Notes: a model not told the origin generated them from the letters alone. Positions 1 to 9,130 are shown, numbered from the stretch's first letter. The stretch is 64,000 nucleotides of DNA from Pyrinomonadaceae bacterium (GCA_036277115.1 DASUNM010000021.1:558001-622000); one strand, 5' to 3'. Numbers and translations are program-made.

Positions 1-1189
1 GCTTGGGTTCGACTTGTGCCGGCTTTGCACTGGTTTTCGGAACGCACTCCGGAACCGCCACCTTGACGCGGCCGGGTTGCTTTTGGACACCGCCGAACGT
101 CGGTGCAGGCGCCACCGCCGCCGGCACGTTCTGATTAGCAATCGCGACGACGATCCGTGGGCGCGCGCCATTGACGGCCGGTTCTTCGCGCAGCTCCTGC
201 GAACTTTCGAACCGCGGCCTGGGCGGGGCGGCCGTAGCCACGGCGGCAAGGTTCAGATCTGACGTAACTCCACGACGTGGCTCGACCGCGTGCAGCTCGC
301 GCGTCGGCGGCAGCATCGCGTCGCTTAGCTCGTCCCAGAACTCCTGCACTGTCTGGTAGCGCTCGCTAGGCCGCGTCTGCGTGGCTTGCTCGAATACCGC
401 GAGCAGGCTTTTCGCCCAGGGTTTGCCCGCTAAATGTTCGGGCAGTTCGGTAACAGGTTCGTGGGCGAATTTGCGCGGAGGCAAACCGCAGATCAACGTG
501 TAAGCAGTCTTGGCCAGCGAATAAATATCCGCCGCCGGCGTCAGCCGTTCGCTGGACAGCGACGCCGTGCCGAGAGGCCCGGTTTGCAGCAGCGGACTAT
601 GTTCCGGCGCGGCGTAGATATTTGTGCCGACGCGGGTGATTGCGCCTTCCGAGGCCTCCATGCGCGCCACACCAAAATCGGCAATCTTGACGATTTGATG
701 GTCGGCGGTGAGCAGGAGGTTCTGCGGCTTGATGTCGCGATGGATGACACCCGATACGTGTGCGTGGGCCAGGCCCGAGCAAACCTGCTGAAGATAGAAG
801 AGGGCGGTTTCCAATGTGAGCGGCTCGCGCCGCGCCAACGCTGACAGGTCACCGCCACCGAGAAACTCGAGCACAATGTAGTGAAAAGCAGTTCCGTTGA
901 GATCGAGCGCCGTACCGTGACCGAGACGGCTGATGATGTTCGGGTGGCGCACGCGATCGAGGGCGATCGCCTCGTTCTGAAAATTCTGAATTAGCGTGCG
1001 TTCGAGTTCGGGATCCTGATAGCCCTGCAGCAGAACGTTGAGGGCTTTGATTACGACTTCGCGGAAGCGTTCATCAGTAGCGGCGAGATCGCGGGCGACG
1101 TAAATCTCTGCGTAGCTGCCGCGTCCCAGACAATCTTCGACGTCGTAACGGCCATCGAGTCGGCACTGTAGAAGTTTCAGCTCTGACAT
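1..1189 (-). CDS. Ser/Thr protein kinase, N-terminal part (runs off the window)
   Basis: A Hanks-type serine/threonine kinase that starts at an ATG at 1189 and stays open to base 1, so the C-terminus is missing. Visible motifs are the glycine loop GRGSYAE (residues 22-28), the ATP-binding lysine in VVIKAL (K48), the catalytic loop HRDIKPQN (D152) and DFG (D171). After the kinase fold comes a Pro/Ala-rich linker. Whether a transmembrane segment and PASTA or other sensor domain follow cannot be seen. The gene lies 13 bases downstream of a PP2C phosphatase and is the last visible member of a minus-strand cell-wall cluster. By analogy with actinobacterial PknA/PknB it probably phosphorylates cell-envelope regulators and is opposed by the adjacent phosphatase. 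Family assignment is firm; the substrate is inferred. Confidence 0.93.
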   Translation of the reverse strand, partial: MSELKLLQCRLDGRYDVEDCLGRGSYAEIYVARDLAATDERFREVVIKALNVLLQGYQDPELERTLIQNFQNEAIALDRVRHPNIISRLGHGTALDLNGTAFHYIVLEFLGGGDLSALARREPLTLETALFYLQQVCSGLAHAHVSGVIHRDIKPQNLLLTADHQIVKIADFGVARMEASEGAITRVGTNIYAAPEHSPLLQTGPLGTASLSSERLTPAADIYSLAKTAYTLICGLPPRKFAHEPVTELPEHLAGKPWAKSLLAVFEQATQTRPSERYQTVQEFWDELSDAMLPPTRELHAVEPRRGVTSDLNLAAVATAAPPRPRFESSQELREEPAVNGARPRIVVAIANQNVPAAVAPAPTFGGVQKQPGRVKVAVPECVPKTSAKPAQVEPK

Positions 1190-1202
1190 GCATCGTCCGC
1201 TG

Positions 1203-2696
1203 TCATTTGGGCGCAGTCTGGCCTTTCACTCCGAGGAGTTCGTCGAGGATGGTTGCTGCTTTTTGCTGACCCGCCAGGGCGTCCTGCGTAGGGGCTCCGG
1301 TTGCAAAGGAACTTTGTTTTAAGGCTGCCGCGGCCTGAGCCAGCTTTACTTCTGCCTGCAAAGAAAGGGGAGCGGCCGCAGCGGTTTGATAGTTCGCGAT
1401 GGCGAGATCTAATGCCTGGCCGGCGTCGCGATGGTTGCCGGTGAGCATCTGCGCGCGGCCGTACAGGTAGAGGAACTCAGGGTCCTTCGATTCGAATGGT
1501 CTCGAACCGGCATTCACGTTCTCAGCCAGCCACTTGTGCGGGTCGGCATCTACGGCAGCCCGCTTCGTGTCGAATGATGCGCGGGTGTCGGGCAACGGCG
1601 ACTGCGACGGCGTGGGCTGAACTGCCGGGGCGGCATTCAAATTCAATATGCGACGAATATCCGGGTACCGCGTGCCGGCGTAAAACGCTGCGGCGATCAG
1701 AGCCAGCACGAAAACAAATCCAAAAAAGCGACGCACAGCGCGACCTCCTGTCGCAGCTTCCTGTTCTGCTGCGACGACAGCCGGAGCAGCCAACGGTTGA
1801 TTTTCGGGGCCCGGGAAAGCAATACGCGAAGCCGGTGTCAGGAGCACGCGCGGCTCAGCAACGTCTGGCGTAGTGCGGTGGAGTTCCGGCGGCAGCTTAG
1901 CGTCAACCGTCCGTTCGACATCTGCGGCGGCGGTGTGCTTCGGCGTCCCGACCTGAACGATGACAGCAGTGAGATTGTCTTCAGCGCCGCGTTCATAACA
2001 GCGGCGCTTCATCTCTTCGCAAACTGCTTCGATAGGTTGGCCGCTCAGAACTAAGTCGCGCAGCTCATTGTCTGGGATATGGCGGGTAATTCCGTCGGTG
2101 CAGAGCAGGAACGAAGTGCCGTCTTCAATCTCGATCGTTTGCATGTCTACTTCGACCGAGGGTTCAGCGCCGAGGGCGCGACTGATCACGTTTTTGCTGG
2201 GATGGTTCTGCGCCTGTTCAGGCGTCATGCGGCCGGCGCGAACTTCTTCTTCGACGATCGAATGATCCTCAGTTTCGCGACGGAATTCACCCTTCGATGT
2301 CAGGCGGTAAAGACGCGAATCACCCACGTGTCCGAAGGTCGCGCGCAAGCCATCGACATGCAGGGCGACGATCGTTGTCGCCATCATCGAGAACCGCGGA
2401 TGCTCGTTCGCCATCTGATGGATCGATGCGTTGGCGCGCTGAATCGCCAATTCCATCAGGTCCTCAACGTCGTCGCCGTCGTTGATCCGGTGGCGAAAGG
2501 CTTCGCTAAGAACATCGACGGCGGTTTGGGACGCAACCTCACCGGCCTCTGCTCCGCCGACACCGTCAGCGACGGCAAAGATGCCGCGCTCCTGATCGCT
2601 GAGGAATGAATCCTCATTGAGTGGACGCTTGTCATTCAGCCCACGGTCGCTCACTGATGCGACTTTCACTTGGTTGGCAGGGGTAGGGGTGCTCAC
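1203..2696 (-). CDS. PP2C-family Ser/Thr phosphatase with membrane anchor (PstP-like)
   Basis: A metal-dependent protein phosphatase of 497 aa. The PP2C domain fills about residues 10-250. Motifs are RPLNEDSF, the metal-site block VADGVGGAEAG, FGHVGDSRLY, LLCTDGITRHI and the C-terminal GAEDNLTAVIV. One transmembrane helix follows at about residues 320-342, then an extracytoplasmic tail rich in Ala and Gln. The same layout (cytoplasmic PP2C, single helix, outer tail) is found in mycobacterial PstP. The start is a GTG at 2696 that overlaps the stop of the SEDS gene by four bases, so the two are translationally coupled. It probably removes phosphates placed by the neighbouring kinase. Confidence 0.93.
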   Translation of the reverse strand: MSTPTPANQVKVASVSDRGLNDKRPLNEDSFLSDQERGIFAVADGVGGAEAGEVASQTAVDVLSEAFRHRINDGDDVEDLMELAIQRANASIHQMANEHPRFSMMATTIVALHVDGLRATFGHVGDSRLYRLTSKGEFRRETEDHSIVEEEVRAGRMTPEQAQNHPSKNVISRALGAEPSVEVDMQTIEIEDGTSFLLCTDGITRHIPDNELRDLVLSGQPIEAVCEEMKRRCYERGAEDNLTAVIVQVGTPKHTAAADVERTVDAKLPPELHRTTPDVAEPRVLLTPASRIAFPGPENQPLAAPAVVAAEQEAATGGRAVRRFFGFVFVLALIAAAFYAGTRYPDIRRILNLNAAPAVQPTPSQSPLPDTRASFDTKRAAVDADPHKWLAENVNAGSRPFESKDPEFLYLYGRAQMLTGNHRDAGQALDLAIANYQTAAAAPLSLQAEVKLAQAAAALKQSSFATGAPTQDALAGQQKAATILDELLGVKGQTAPK

Positions 2697-4375
2697 TCAA
2701 CAGCCTCCAGCTTGATGCTGCTCTCCGGTTCGTGCTTCACACGGGCCATCGCGCGGGCATCAACCGCGTTTCGATGTGAGAAGGCCATCAACATTCCGAG
2801 CATCGCGAAACTTGTGATCAGACTAAAGCCGCCGTGGCTGACAAATGGAAGAGTGATGCCCGTCATCGGCAGTGCGCGCACGATTCCGCCGATATTCACC
2901 AGGGCCTGAACGCCGATGAAGGCCGTAAGCCCGGCAGCGCATAACTTCGTAAACATATCACGCGCATCAATCGATGTGCGAATACCTGCAATGACTAAAA
3001 TAATCACCGCCAGGATGACCAACGCGCCGCCGATCAGCCCCAATTCCTCAGCAATTGCGGCGTAAACATAGTCCGAATCCGCAATCGGAATCACCTCCGG
3101 AAAACCAAGTCCTAAGCCGCGGCCGGTCGTCTTGCCTGAGGCGATCCCAAAGATTGCCTGCGCCGGTTGGAAAGCGAGCTTATCGAACCAGACGTCGTTG
3201 TTGACGCTTTGCCGCATCGTTTCACTTTCGGCGGCGAGCTCGCGCATGCGCGGATTTTCAGCGAGGGCTTCTTCGAATTCAGGCTTCCACCAGGAGGTCT
3301 CAGGCGAAGGCGGATTGAAACCATCGAGCCATAGATGGAATCGCTGCTGAATGCGGGAAGGCAGGACGGTCTGAATCGGACGGGCGACGGTGGGCAACAT
3401 CGGAAATTTTTCCTGCATGTCGCGCGGCAGCGCGCCAATGACCAGAATCGATATCACCAGCACGATCGATCCGACAAAGACCAGCAACTGCGGCCAGCGA
3501 CGGACGGCGACGAGATAAAGCGTGGCGTACGCGCCGCTGAAGATGAGCATCTGCCCGAAATCTTTGAGGGCGAAAAACGGTATGAACGGAATCATCGCCA
3601 TCACAAGCAGGGGGATGATGTCGCGCGCGCGCGGAATGCCCCAGTAGGTGCGCGCCAGGTCTTTGTAGCGCGCGGTCAGCAGGCCCGCGAAGCCCAGCAG
3701 GAAGGGAACTTTCGCCGGCTCCCACGGCGTCGTGTTGCCGAGCGACTTACCCGCGCTCGAGTTAACGATCGCAATTGCCAACGGTAACAAAGTGACCAGA
3801 ACGATGATGAAGCTGTTGCGCTGGACCCATGACAGCAGACGGTCACTCATGCAAAAGGCAAACGCGAGCGCAAATCCGATCAACGCGAACACCGGGACCC
3901 AGGTGTAGCTTGATGTCACCGCATTGAAGAAACTGTAGCTTGCTTCCTTAACCGGGAGTTCTTCGTTGGCCGGTGGCGTGGGCGGCAGACCCATCAGCGC
4001 GCGTTTGTTCGCGTCGTAATTCTCGTTGATGTAACGAATGCGCAGCGCCTGCGTTTTTTCCTGGCGGGCGGCGGCTTTGTTGCGCGCGCCGTACTCGGGG
4101 TCACTGTACAAACGGTACTGGACCAGCATGCCCATCGAGAACAGAACAACAGCCGCCGTGTAGAGGACCCAGCTTCCTTTGAATCGATACGTGCGTGAGA
4201 GCCAGAACGCAGCCACGATAAGCGGGAAGAACAAAAGGAGGTCGCGCGCCGCGCCGATCCATGAGGTTTCGTAACCACGAATCAAGCCCGAGCGGTAGAT
4301 GGCAAAGTAGCCGACAACCTCGACCGCGATCAGCGCGAGCAGGACGAAAATATGTGATGAAAGACGATTCCTCAT
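2693..4375 (-). CDS. SEDS-family peptidoglycan glycosyltransferase (RodA/FtsW)
   Basis: A polytopic inner-membrane protein of 560 aa with about ten hydrophobic helices. SEDS proteins polymerise lipid II glycan strands together with a class B PBP. The family signature is in the C-terminal half: DSDYVYAAIAEELGLIGG, then VNIGGIVRALPMTGITLPF and SHGGFS. A long loop between helices holds many charged residues, as in other FtsW/RodA proteins. It is longer than E. coli RodA (about 370 aa) because of an N-terminal extension and large loops. It sits between the PBP gene and the phosphatase gene. RodA (elongation) fits the cluster better than FtsW (division), but sequence alone does not decide this. 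Confidence 0.92.
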   Translation of the reverse strand: MRNRLSSHIFVLLALIAVEVVGYFAIYRSGLIRGYETSWIGAARDLLLFFPLIVAAFWLSRTYRFKGSWVLYTAAVVLFSMGMLVQYRLYSDPEYGARNKAAARQEKTQALRIRYINENYDANKRALMGLPPTPPANEELPVKEASYSFFNAVTSSYTWVPVFALIGFALAFAFCMSDRLLSWVQRNSFIIVLVTLLPLAIAIVNSSAGKSLGNTTPWEPAKVPFLLGFAGLLTARYKDLARTYWGIPRARDIIPLLVMAMIPFIPFFALKDFGQMLIFSGAYATLYLVAVRRWPQLLVFVGSIVLVISILVIGALPRDMQEKFPMLPTVARPIQTVLPSRIQQRFHLWLDGFNPPSPETSWWKPEFEEALAENPRMRELAAESETMRQSVNNDVWFDKLAFQPAQAIFGIASGKTTGRGLGLGFPEVIPIADSDYVYAAIAEELGLIGGALVILAVIILVIAGIRTSIDARDMFTKLCAAGLTAFIGVQALVNIGGIVRALPMTGITLPFVSHGGFSLITSFAMLGMLMAFSHRNAVDARAMARVKHEPESSIKLEAVE

Positions 4376-4393
4376 TCTGATCTAACGTCTATT

Positions 4394-4470
4394 GACTGGA
4401 GCGTAAGCGTCCCCTCTTGCTTCTCGATAAACTCACGATGTATTGCCAGCGATACGCTTGCGCTCCAGTC
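4394..4470. repeat. REP-like hairpin between the PBP and SEDS genes
   Basis: A 17-base arm (4394-4410, GACTGGAGCGTAAGCGT) returns in inverted form at 4454-4470 with one mismatch. The loop is about 43 bases. The element fills most of the spacer between the PBP stop and the SEDS start and may modulate read-through or mRNA stability in the operon. Confidence 0.75.
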
Positions 4471-4485
4471 ATCATCAAAAAATCC

Positions 4486-6372
4486 TCACGGAGTCGCACG
4501 CGGCCTGACGCGCGGCCGCGGGGTCGGGCTCGCCGACGGCACGCTTGTATTGCTGCCAAAGTAACCCAACGACTTCGCTTTCAGAATCAACTGCGCCGCA
4601 ATCGGTCCGGCGTTCTTGCCGCCGTAGAAACTGATTCCGGGACCGGGACCTTCCAACAGCACGGCCATCGCAATCACCGGCCTGTCGAGCGGAGCAAAGC
4701 TCAGGTACCACGCATCGCTTCTGAGCTTGTCGTGCATCACGATTTCGTAATACTGGCGGACGATATTGCCGCGGAAGTCGCGCTCGCTAACCAGGCGACG
4801 CTGCGGTTCACCCGTCTTGGGATCGATCACAGGGACGGCTTTCTGGGCAGTACCGGTCTTGCCTCCGCTCTTAATGCCGGCAGCTTTCACTGGGGCCATG
4901 ACGCTGTTCGCGGTGCCGCCTTCAGTAACCAAGTGCATGATGCCGCGGACCGTTTGCGCCTGCGCGGGAGTCAGCACCTGACTAAACATTTCGTTGGGAC
5001 GGTCCAATTCGATCTTGGGCTTCATTAGCTTGCCCTCCATGTTCGCACCGGCTGAAACCACCAGCGCCATCTGGAATGGCGTCATCTGTGAAGCGTAACC
5101 CTGGCCGTAACCTTCGTACATCAACTCGCAGCGCGTTGATTTCTTTCCGGCCTTCAGCCAGGACTCGGTCGGCGCGATCGCGTTCTGAACCGCGCGCGAA
5201 CTCGCATTCCAAATTTCCGGTTGACGCCGTCCTTGACCGTCACCGCTGAGGCTGTCGTAAGCGCCCATGCCGAGCAGCTTGGCCGTCTCTTGAATCTTCT
5301 CGCCGCCTAACTGCGTCCCGAGCCATGAAAAATAGATATTGCTCGACTGCTGAAAGGCCACATCCATCCCGATGTTCCCGCATGCGTGGCATCCACCACC
5401 GTCGTCGGTAATCGTTTTGTCACAGCCCGGCGGGGAAAACATCCCGCTGGTATTGAAGCGCACGTTCTGCATCCCGTTGCGGAACGCCGCGTACATCATC
5501 ACCGTCTTAAAGGTCGAACCGGGCACGTAGTATTCGTTGGCGGCGCGGTTTAGCAGCGGCTTCTGTTTGCGATCTTTGTCCAGACGAATCCATGTCGCTT
5601 CGTCCTGCACCTGCTTCAGGCTGTACGCAGGATTGCTGTACATCGCCAGCACTTCGCCCGTCTGCGGATTGAAAATCACGACTGCGCCGGGATTGCCCTT
5701 GAGTTGATCGACGACGGCTTGCTGCAGGTCTTTGTCGATTGTCAGCGTGTAATCTTTGTTCAGCTTCTGTTCGACGGTTTCGCCCTTGATGATTTGCATC
5801 ACTTCCGGGACCGCGCCGCTTTCGGTTCCGAAGAGGGCGCGCTCCAGTCCGGGATCGCCGCGATCCGCGCCAAACAAGTGCGCAAACGGATCATCCATCG
5901 GGTATTCGCGAACGATCTGACCCGACGAATCCTTCTTGTAGTAAGCCAGCGGCCGGCCTTTGCGATCGTAAATCCAGCCGCGCAATGTCGATTCAGAAAG
6001 ACGACGGTTGCGCAGGTCCTTGTAGCTCATCTCCTGAAACTTCGGATTCCGATCGCGCGCGTAGTTTGCCCAGTAGACGTGAAAGCCGAACATGGTCAGC
6101 GCAATCAGCACGAACAGCCAGCGCCAGACTCTCAATCCGCGATTAGTTGCCGAAGTGCCGAGACGCCGCCGAAGCTCACCCGAGAGGTTCGCGAAAATTT
6201 GTGCGGCTCCGCCCTTGCGGGTAAACCAGCCGCGCACCAGGCCAATCAGCAGCAGCAAAGCGACGAACGCAATGCCGATCAGAAAAATCAGTGTCAGCCA
6301 GGCCGGGAATTTTTCCGGAGAGTCTACAGGCGTCGGAGTGGCAGATTGTAAGAGAAACAGTGCGCGCGCCAT
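4486..6372 (-). CDS. Class B penicillin-binding protein (transpeptidase)
   Basis: A D,D-transpeptidase of 628 aa that cross-links peptidoglycan. The three active-site motifs are present: SxxK as STFK (about residue 285), SxN as SSN (about 341) and KTGTA (about 504). The N-terminus has two hydrophobic segments (about 25-48 and 81-103) instead of the usual single anchor. The pedestal region is short, as in actinobacterial PbpA, and the C-terminus is a Pro/Arg-rich tail. It is followed by the SEDS gene, the usual functional partner, and preceded by the FHA gene at a 3-base gap. The family is certain; its role in elongation rather than division is inferred from the neighbours. Confidence 0.93.
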   Translation of the reverse strand: MARALFLLQSATPTPVDSPEKFPAWLTLIFLIGIAFVALLLLIGLVRGWFTRKGGAAQIFANLSGELRRRLGTSATNRGLRVWRWLFVLIALTMFGFHVYWANYARDRNPKFQEMSYKDLRNRRLSESTLRGWIYDRKGRPLAYYKKDSSGQIVREYPMDDPFAHLFGADRGDPGLERALFGTESGAVPEVMQIIKGETVEQKLNKDYTLTIDKDLQQAVVDQLKGNPGAVVIFNPQTGEVLAMYSNPAYSLKQVQDEATWIRLDKDRKQKPLLNRAANEYYVPGSTFKTVMMYAAFRNGMQNVRFNTSGMFSPPGCDKTITDDGGGCHACGNIGMDVAFQQSSNIYFSWLGTQLGGEKIQETAKLLGMGAYDSLSGDGQGRRQPEIWNASSRAVQNAIAPTESWLKAGKKSTRCELMYEGYGQGYASQMTPFQMALVVSAGANMEGKLMKPKIELDRPNEMFSQVLTPAQAQTVRGIMHLVTEGGTANSVMAPVKAAGIKSGGKTGTAQKAVPVIDPKTGEPQRRLVSERDFRGNIVRQYYEIVMHDKLRSDAWYLSFAPLDRPVIAMAVLLEGPGPGISFYGGKNAGPIAAQLILKAKSLGYFGSNTSVPSASPTPRPRVRPRATP

Positions 6373-6375
6373 GTG

Positions 6376-7209
6376 TCAGGAATTGATTCTACGAAACCGG
6401 ACCTCGACATCGCCAAACGCGAGGAGGTCGCCTTCATTTATGGGGCGTGCTTCACCGTAGGGGATTCGTTGGCCGTTGATGTGCGTGCCGTTGGTTGAGC
6501 CGGTATCGGCCACGACGATAGTGCCGAGATTGTCCATTCGCAGCGACGCATGAATCTTCGAAACGCTCGAGTGATTCAGATGCAGATCACTATCCGTGGC
6601 CCGGCCGACATTTACCCGGCGTCCGCCGGGCGTAAACTCCAACTGCACGTCTTTGGAAAGTTCGGGGGTGGAAATGTGCACGCTGTACTTGACGCTCAGT
6701 TTCTCGCCGTGGCGGGGTGCGTTCTTAAGTCCGTCTTTGCCAAGTTTGCGCTCGAGGTCTTCCCGCTGAAGCTCTTCTTCAAACTCGCCGTAGTTCGGGT
6801 CGACGGCGATTCCTTTCGTGAAGATATCAACTTCAGTCTCAATGCTGACCGGCGCGAGGGTGCGATAACGACTGTCGTTGATGTGATCGATAGCGGCGGC
6901 CAGTACTTCCTGTTCGAGCCGCTTCGTCACCTCGGGAGCAGTCTCAGAATGTTTGCCCCACTCGACCTTCAATTTCAAATGATGGGGAGCAATGCGGCCG
7001 CGGCGTTTGTCGTCGCGCGCCCGTTCATCGATGAGCGCGTTCATTCGCCGAATCAGGTGATCGGTGCTCAGGCCGCCTTCAGCATCAGGCGTCCGGCCCA
7101 GCTTGCGATCCACGACGTCGCCAACGCCCTCAAGGACGCGGCGCATCAGCCGCTCCGGCACGATCGTGTCGCGGCGTCTTTTTGGACTCGGGTTCTGCTC
7201 TTCTGCCAT
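6376..7209 (-). CDS. FHA-domain protein with FhaA-type N-terminal domain
   Basis: A cytoplasmic phosphothreonine-binding adaptor of 277 aa. Residues about 15-135 resemble the DUF3662/FhaA N-terminal domain (RMNALIDERARDD, then KLKVEWGKHSE). The C-terminal FHA domain (about 190-275) carries GRATDSDLHL, SSVSKIHASL and the hallmark DTGSTNGTHING. In Mycobacterium, FhaA binds phosphorylated MviN and PBPs and links the kinases to cell-wall synthesis; a similar role is inferred here. It is the first gene of the five-gene minus-strand cluster, 3 bases from the PBP gene. No clear Shine-Dalgarno sequence lies before the ATG. Confidence 0.9.
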   Translation of the reverse strand: MAEEQNPSPKRRRDTIVPERLMRRVLEGVGDVVDRKLGRTPDAEGGLSTDHLIRRMNALIDERARDDKRRGRIAPHHLKLKVEWGKHSETAPEVTKRLEQEVLAAAIDHINDSRYRTLAPVSIETEVDIFTKGIAVDPNYGEFEEELQREDLERKLGKDGLKNAPRHGEKLSVKYSVHISTPELSKDVQLEFTPGGRRVNVGRATDSDLHLNHSSVSKIHASLRMDNLGTIVVADTGSTNGTHINGQRIPYGEARPINEGDLLAFGDVEVRFRRINS

Positions 7210-7271
7210 GAACGTTAATACGTTGTGACCGCCAAACCTGTTCGAAGGGGTTGTTCCGACTCAAAAATACA

Positions 7272-8078
7272 CTAGTTTGCCGCGCGCTGTCTTGCCGCTT
7301 CGAACAGAATGACGCCGGTGGCGACCGCTACGTTCAGGCTTTCCGCGGCTCCCTGCATGGGAATTCGCACGGACGCATCCGTCGACGCGAGCTCTTCAGG
7401 CGACAGCCCGGTTGATTCCCGGCCAACTATTATCGCGCTCGATTTGCGCCAATCAACATCCCGGTGCACCTCTGAACCGGACGAGTCGGCGGCGATTGTT
7501 TGGATTTTCCTCGAGCCACACCAGGCAACGGCTGCGGGGAACGAAGGGCCGTTCCAAATGGGCAAGCGAAACGCCGAGCCCATAGCGCCGCGCAGAGCTT
7601 TAGGCGAAAACGGATCGGCGGTGTTAGCGGTCGCGATGACCCCGGTAGCGCCCGCCGCTTCCGCCGTGCGCACGATCGCGCCAACGTTCACGGGATTGTT
7701 GATTTCGTGAAGGATGACGACGAGCGGCGACTTCGTTTGCTTCGCGGCAAAGGTCTCTTCGTCATGCGCGGGTCGGACAGCGAGCACGACCACGCCTTGT
7801 GGCGTTTTCGTGTAAGAGACCGATTCGAGCAGTTTCTCGCTCACGGTGGCCGAAGTGTCAGCGACGGCGCTCAACTTTTCTATCGAGTGGGCCGCGCGAT
7901 CTTTGCGCAGGATATGGTCTGAGTAAATGACCGCTTCGATTCGTAGATCGGATTTGAGCGCTTCTTCACAGAGCCGCAGTCCTTCGACGAAGATCAAATC
8001 GTCGAGCTTGCCATCGCGCACGGCACGCGCGCGGCGGAGCAGGGAATTGTCGCGGCTGGAAATCTTCAAGGCAGACAT
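7272..8078 (-). CDS. TrmH/SpoU-family RNA 2'-O-methyltransferase
   Basis: A SPOUT-class SAM-dependent RNA methyltransferase of 268 aa. The N-terminal part (about 1-95) is the substrate-binding domain, with EGLRLCEEAL. The C-terminal SpoU fold holds the three motifs: NPVNVGAIVRTAEAAG, IVGRESTGLS and IPMQGAAESLNVAVATG, which form the trefoil knot. The likely target is a ribose in 23S rRNA or tRNA; sequence alone does not identify the nucleotide. The start codon lies inside a heptanucleotide repeat array shared with the 3' end of the upstream gene. Confidence 0.9.
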   Translation of the reverse strand: MSALKISSRDNSLLRRARAVRDGKLDDLIFVEGLRLCEEALKSDLRIEAVIYSDHILRKDRAAHSIEKLSAVADTSATVSEKLLESVSYTKTPQGVVVLAVRPAHDEETFAAKQTKSPLVVILHEINNPVNVGAIVRTAEAAGATGVIATANTADPFSPKALRGAMGSAFRLPIWNGPSFPAAVAWCGSRKIQTIAADSSGSEVHRDVDWRKSSAIIVGRESTGLSPEELASTDASVRIPMQGAAESLNVAVATGVILFEAARQRAAN

Positions 8079-8152
8079 CAGAAGTCAGACGTCAGACATC
8101 GGTCTCAAGGCTAACATCTGACGTCTGATATCTGACATCTGATGTCTGGATC
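8071..8152. repeat. Inverted heptanucleotide array (TCAGACN type)
   Basis: The left arm is a run of 7-base units (TCAGAAG, TCAGACG, TCAGACA). The right arm is the complementary family (ATCTGAC, GTCTGAT, ATCTGAC, ATCTGAT, GTCTGGA). The array covers the first codons of the methyltransferase and the last 20 or so codons of the EEP-fold hydrolase, whose C-terminal peptide repeats with a 7-residue period (TSDVRYQ, TSDVSLE) as a 7-base unit predicts. Confidence 0.85.
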
Positions 8153-9120
8153 TCCGCCCAAACGGGCCAATGATCGGAAACGTTTAAAGGCTTCGCCACA
8201 CCCCAACGTTTGAACGTGATGCCTTTGCCGAAGATCCAATCGGCATGAAAGCGCACCACCCCTGCGCCGCGCCAGGTCGGAATGTCTGTGGGAAACGGGG
8301 TCGTGTAGCCGTGCGACTCCATCAGTTTGCGAATCTCGATCGCCTTTTCCTTTGACAGCGTGTTGAAGTCGCCGAGCAGCACGGTCGGGCCTTCATGCTC
8401 CGTCGCTCGTTCGAGGACGAATTCAGTCTGTTGATGTTGATTGTCGAGCGGCCCATGCGGATCGATGTGCGCATTGAACAAGCGAACCTTCTCGTCGCGC
8501 CAGTGAATGGTCGCAGCGACGGCGACGCGCGGATGCCAGGGACATTCATGCCACGGCAGGTCGATAAGTTCGACGTCGGTAAGCGGCAGGCGGCTCAACC
8601 AAGCCACGCCCATGTCGCCCTCGTCATCGTTCGCGACTTGCTCTTCAAAGTTCAGCCACCACTCGCGTTGCTTCGGCGGTACGCCAAGCGGCAAACCTAC
8701 GCCCGCATGCACGTAAGACATCCTCATTTCTTCCGCCAGACGTCGCGCGATATGTTGACCGCCTGTGCGGCCGGTCATCTTGTCGGCTTCCTGCAATGCT
8801 AGAATGTCCGGCGCGGGCAGCAAACGGTTGTTAGTGAAAGCGGCGGCGGCCGTTTCGAGGTTGCCCTCAATCGCATCGGCGCGACGACTTGGAAAGTTAT
8901 AGCCAAGTTTCCGCAGCAGGCCGGACAGAATCAGAAAACGCCCGACTGCATAGCGAATGTTGTAGGACGCCAGCACGAGGCTCGACTTTTCGGCGACATC
9001 GTTTTGCGAAACGTGTTGGTTTCCAAATTCGATTCGCGTGTTCGCGTCCGGCGGCGTGAAAGACATTGCGGCGCATGATGTGGCAGCAGACCGTGAGTTA
9101 GCAAGCGCTGAGTCCGACAC
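8092..9120 (-). CDS. Endonuclease/exonuclease/phosphatase (EEP) family hydrolase
   Basis: A 342-aa EEP-fold phosphoesterase. Family motifs are LASYNIRYAVG near the N-terminus, LALQEADKM (the metal-binding glutamate), FNAHIDPHG, LLGDFNTLS and the closing VSDHWPVWAEI (catalytic Asp-His). The substrate may be nucleic acid, phosphoinositide-like lipid or another phosphodiester and cannot be told from sequence. No convincing signal peptide is seen. The last 20 or so residues are encoded by a heptanucleotide repeat array and are probably a dispensable tail. The first 35 or so residues are also atypical, so translation may begin further downstream. Confidence 0.85.
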   Translation of the reverse strand: MSDSALANSRSAATSCAAMSFTPPDANTRIEFGNQHVSQNDVAEKSSLVLASYNIRYAVGRFLILSGLLRKLGYNFPSRRADAIEGNLETAAAAFTNNRLLPAPDILALQEADKMTGRTGGQHIARRLAEEMRMSYVHAGVGLPLGVPPKQREWWLNFEEQVANDDEGDMGVAWLSRLPLTDVELIDLPWHECPWHPRVAVAATIHWRDEKVRLFNAHIDPHGPLDNQHQQTEFVLERATEHEGPTVLLGDFNTLSKEKAIEIRKLMESHGYTTPFPTDIPTWRGAGVVRFHADWIFGKGITFKRWGVAKPLNVSDHWPVWAEIQTSDVRYQTSDVSLETDV

Positions 9121-9130
9121 TTACATGCGT

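Noticed and set aside
541..876. Minus-strand 111-codon frame inside the kinase gene
   Set aside because: It is an alternative frame of the kinase, which has full motifs in its own frame.
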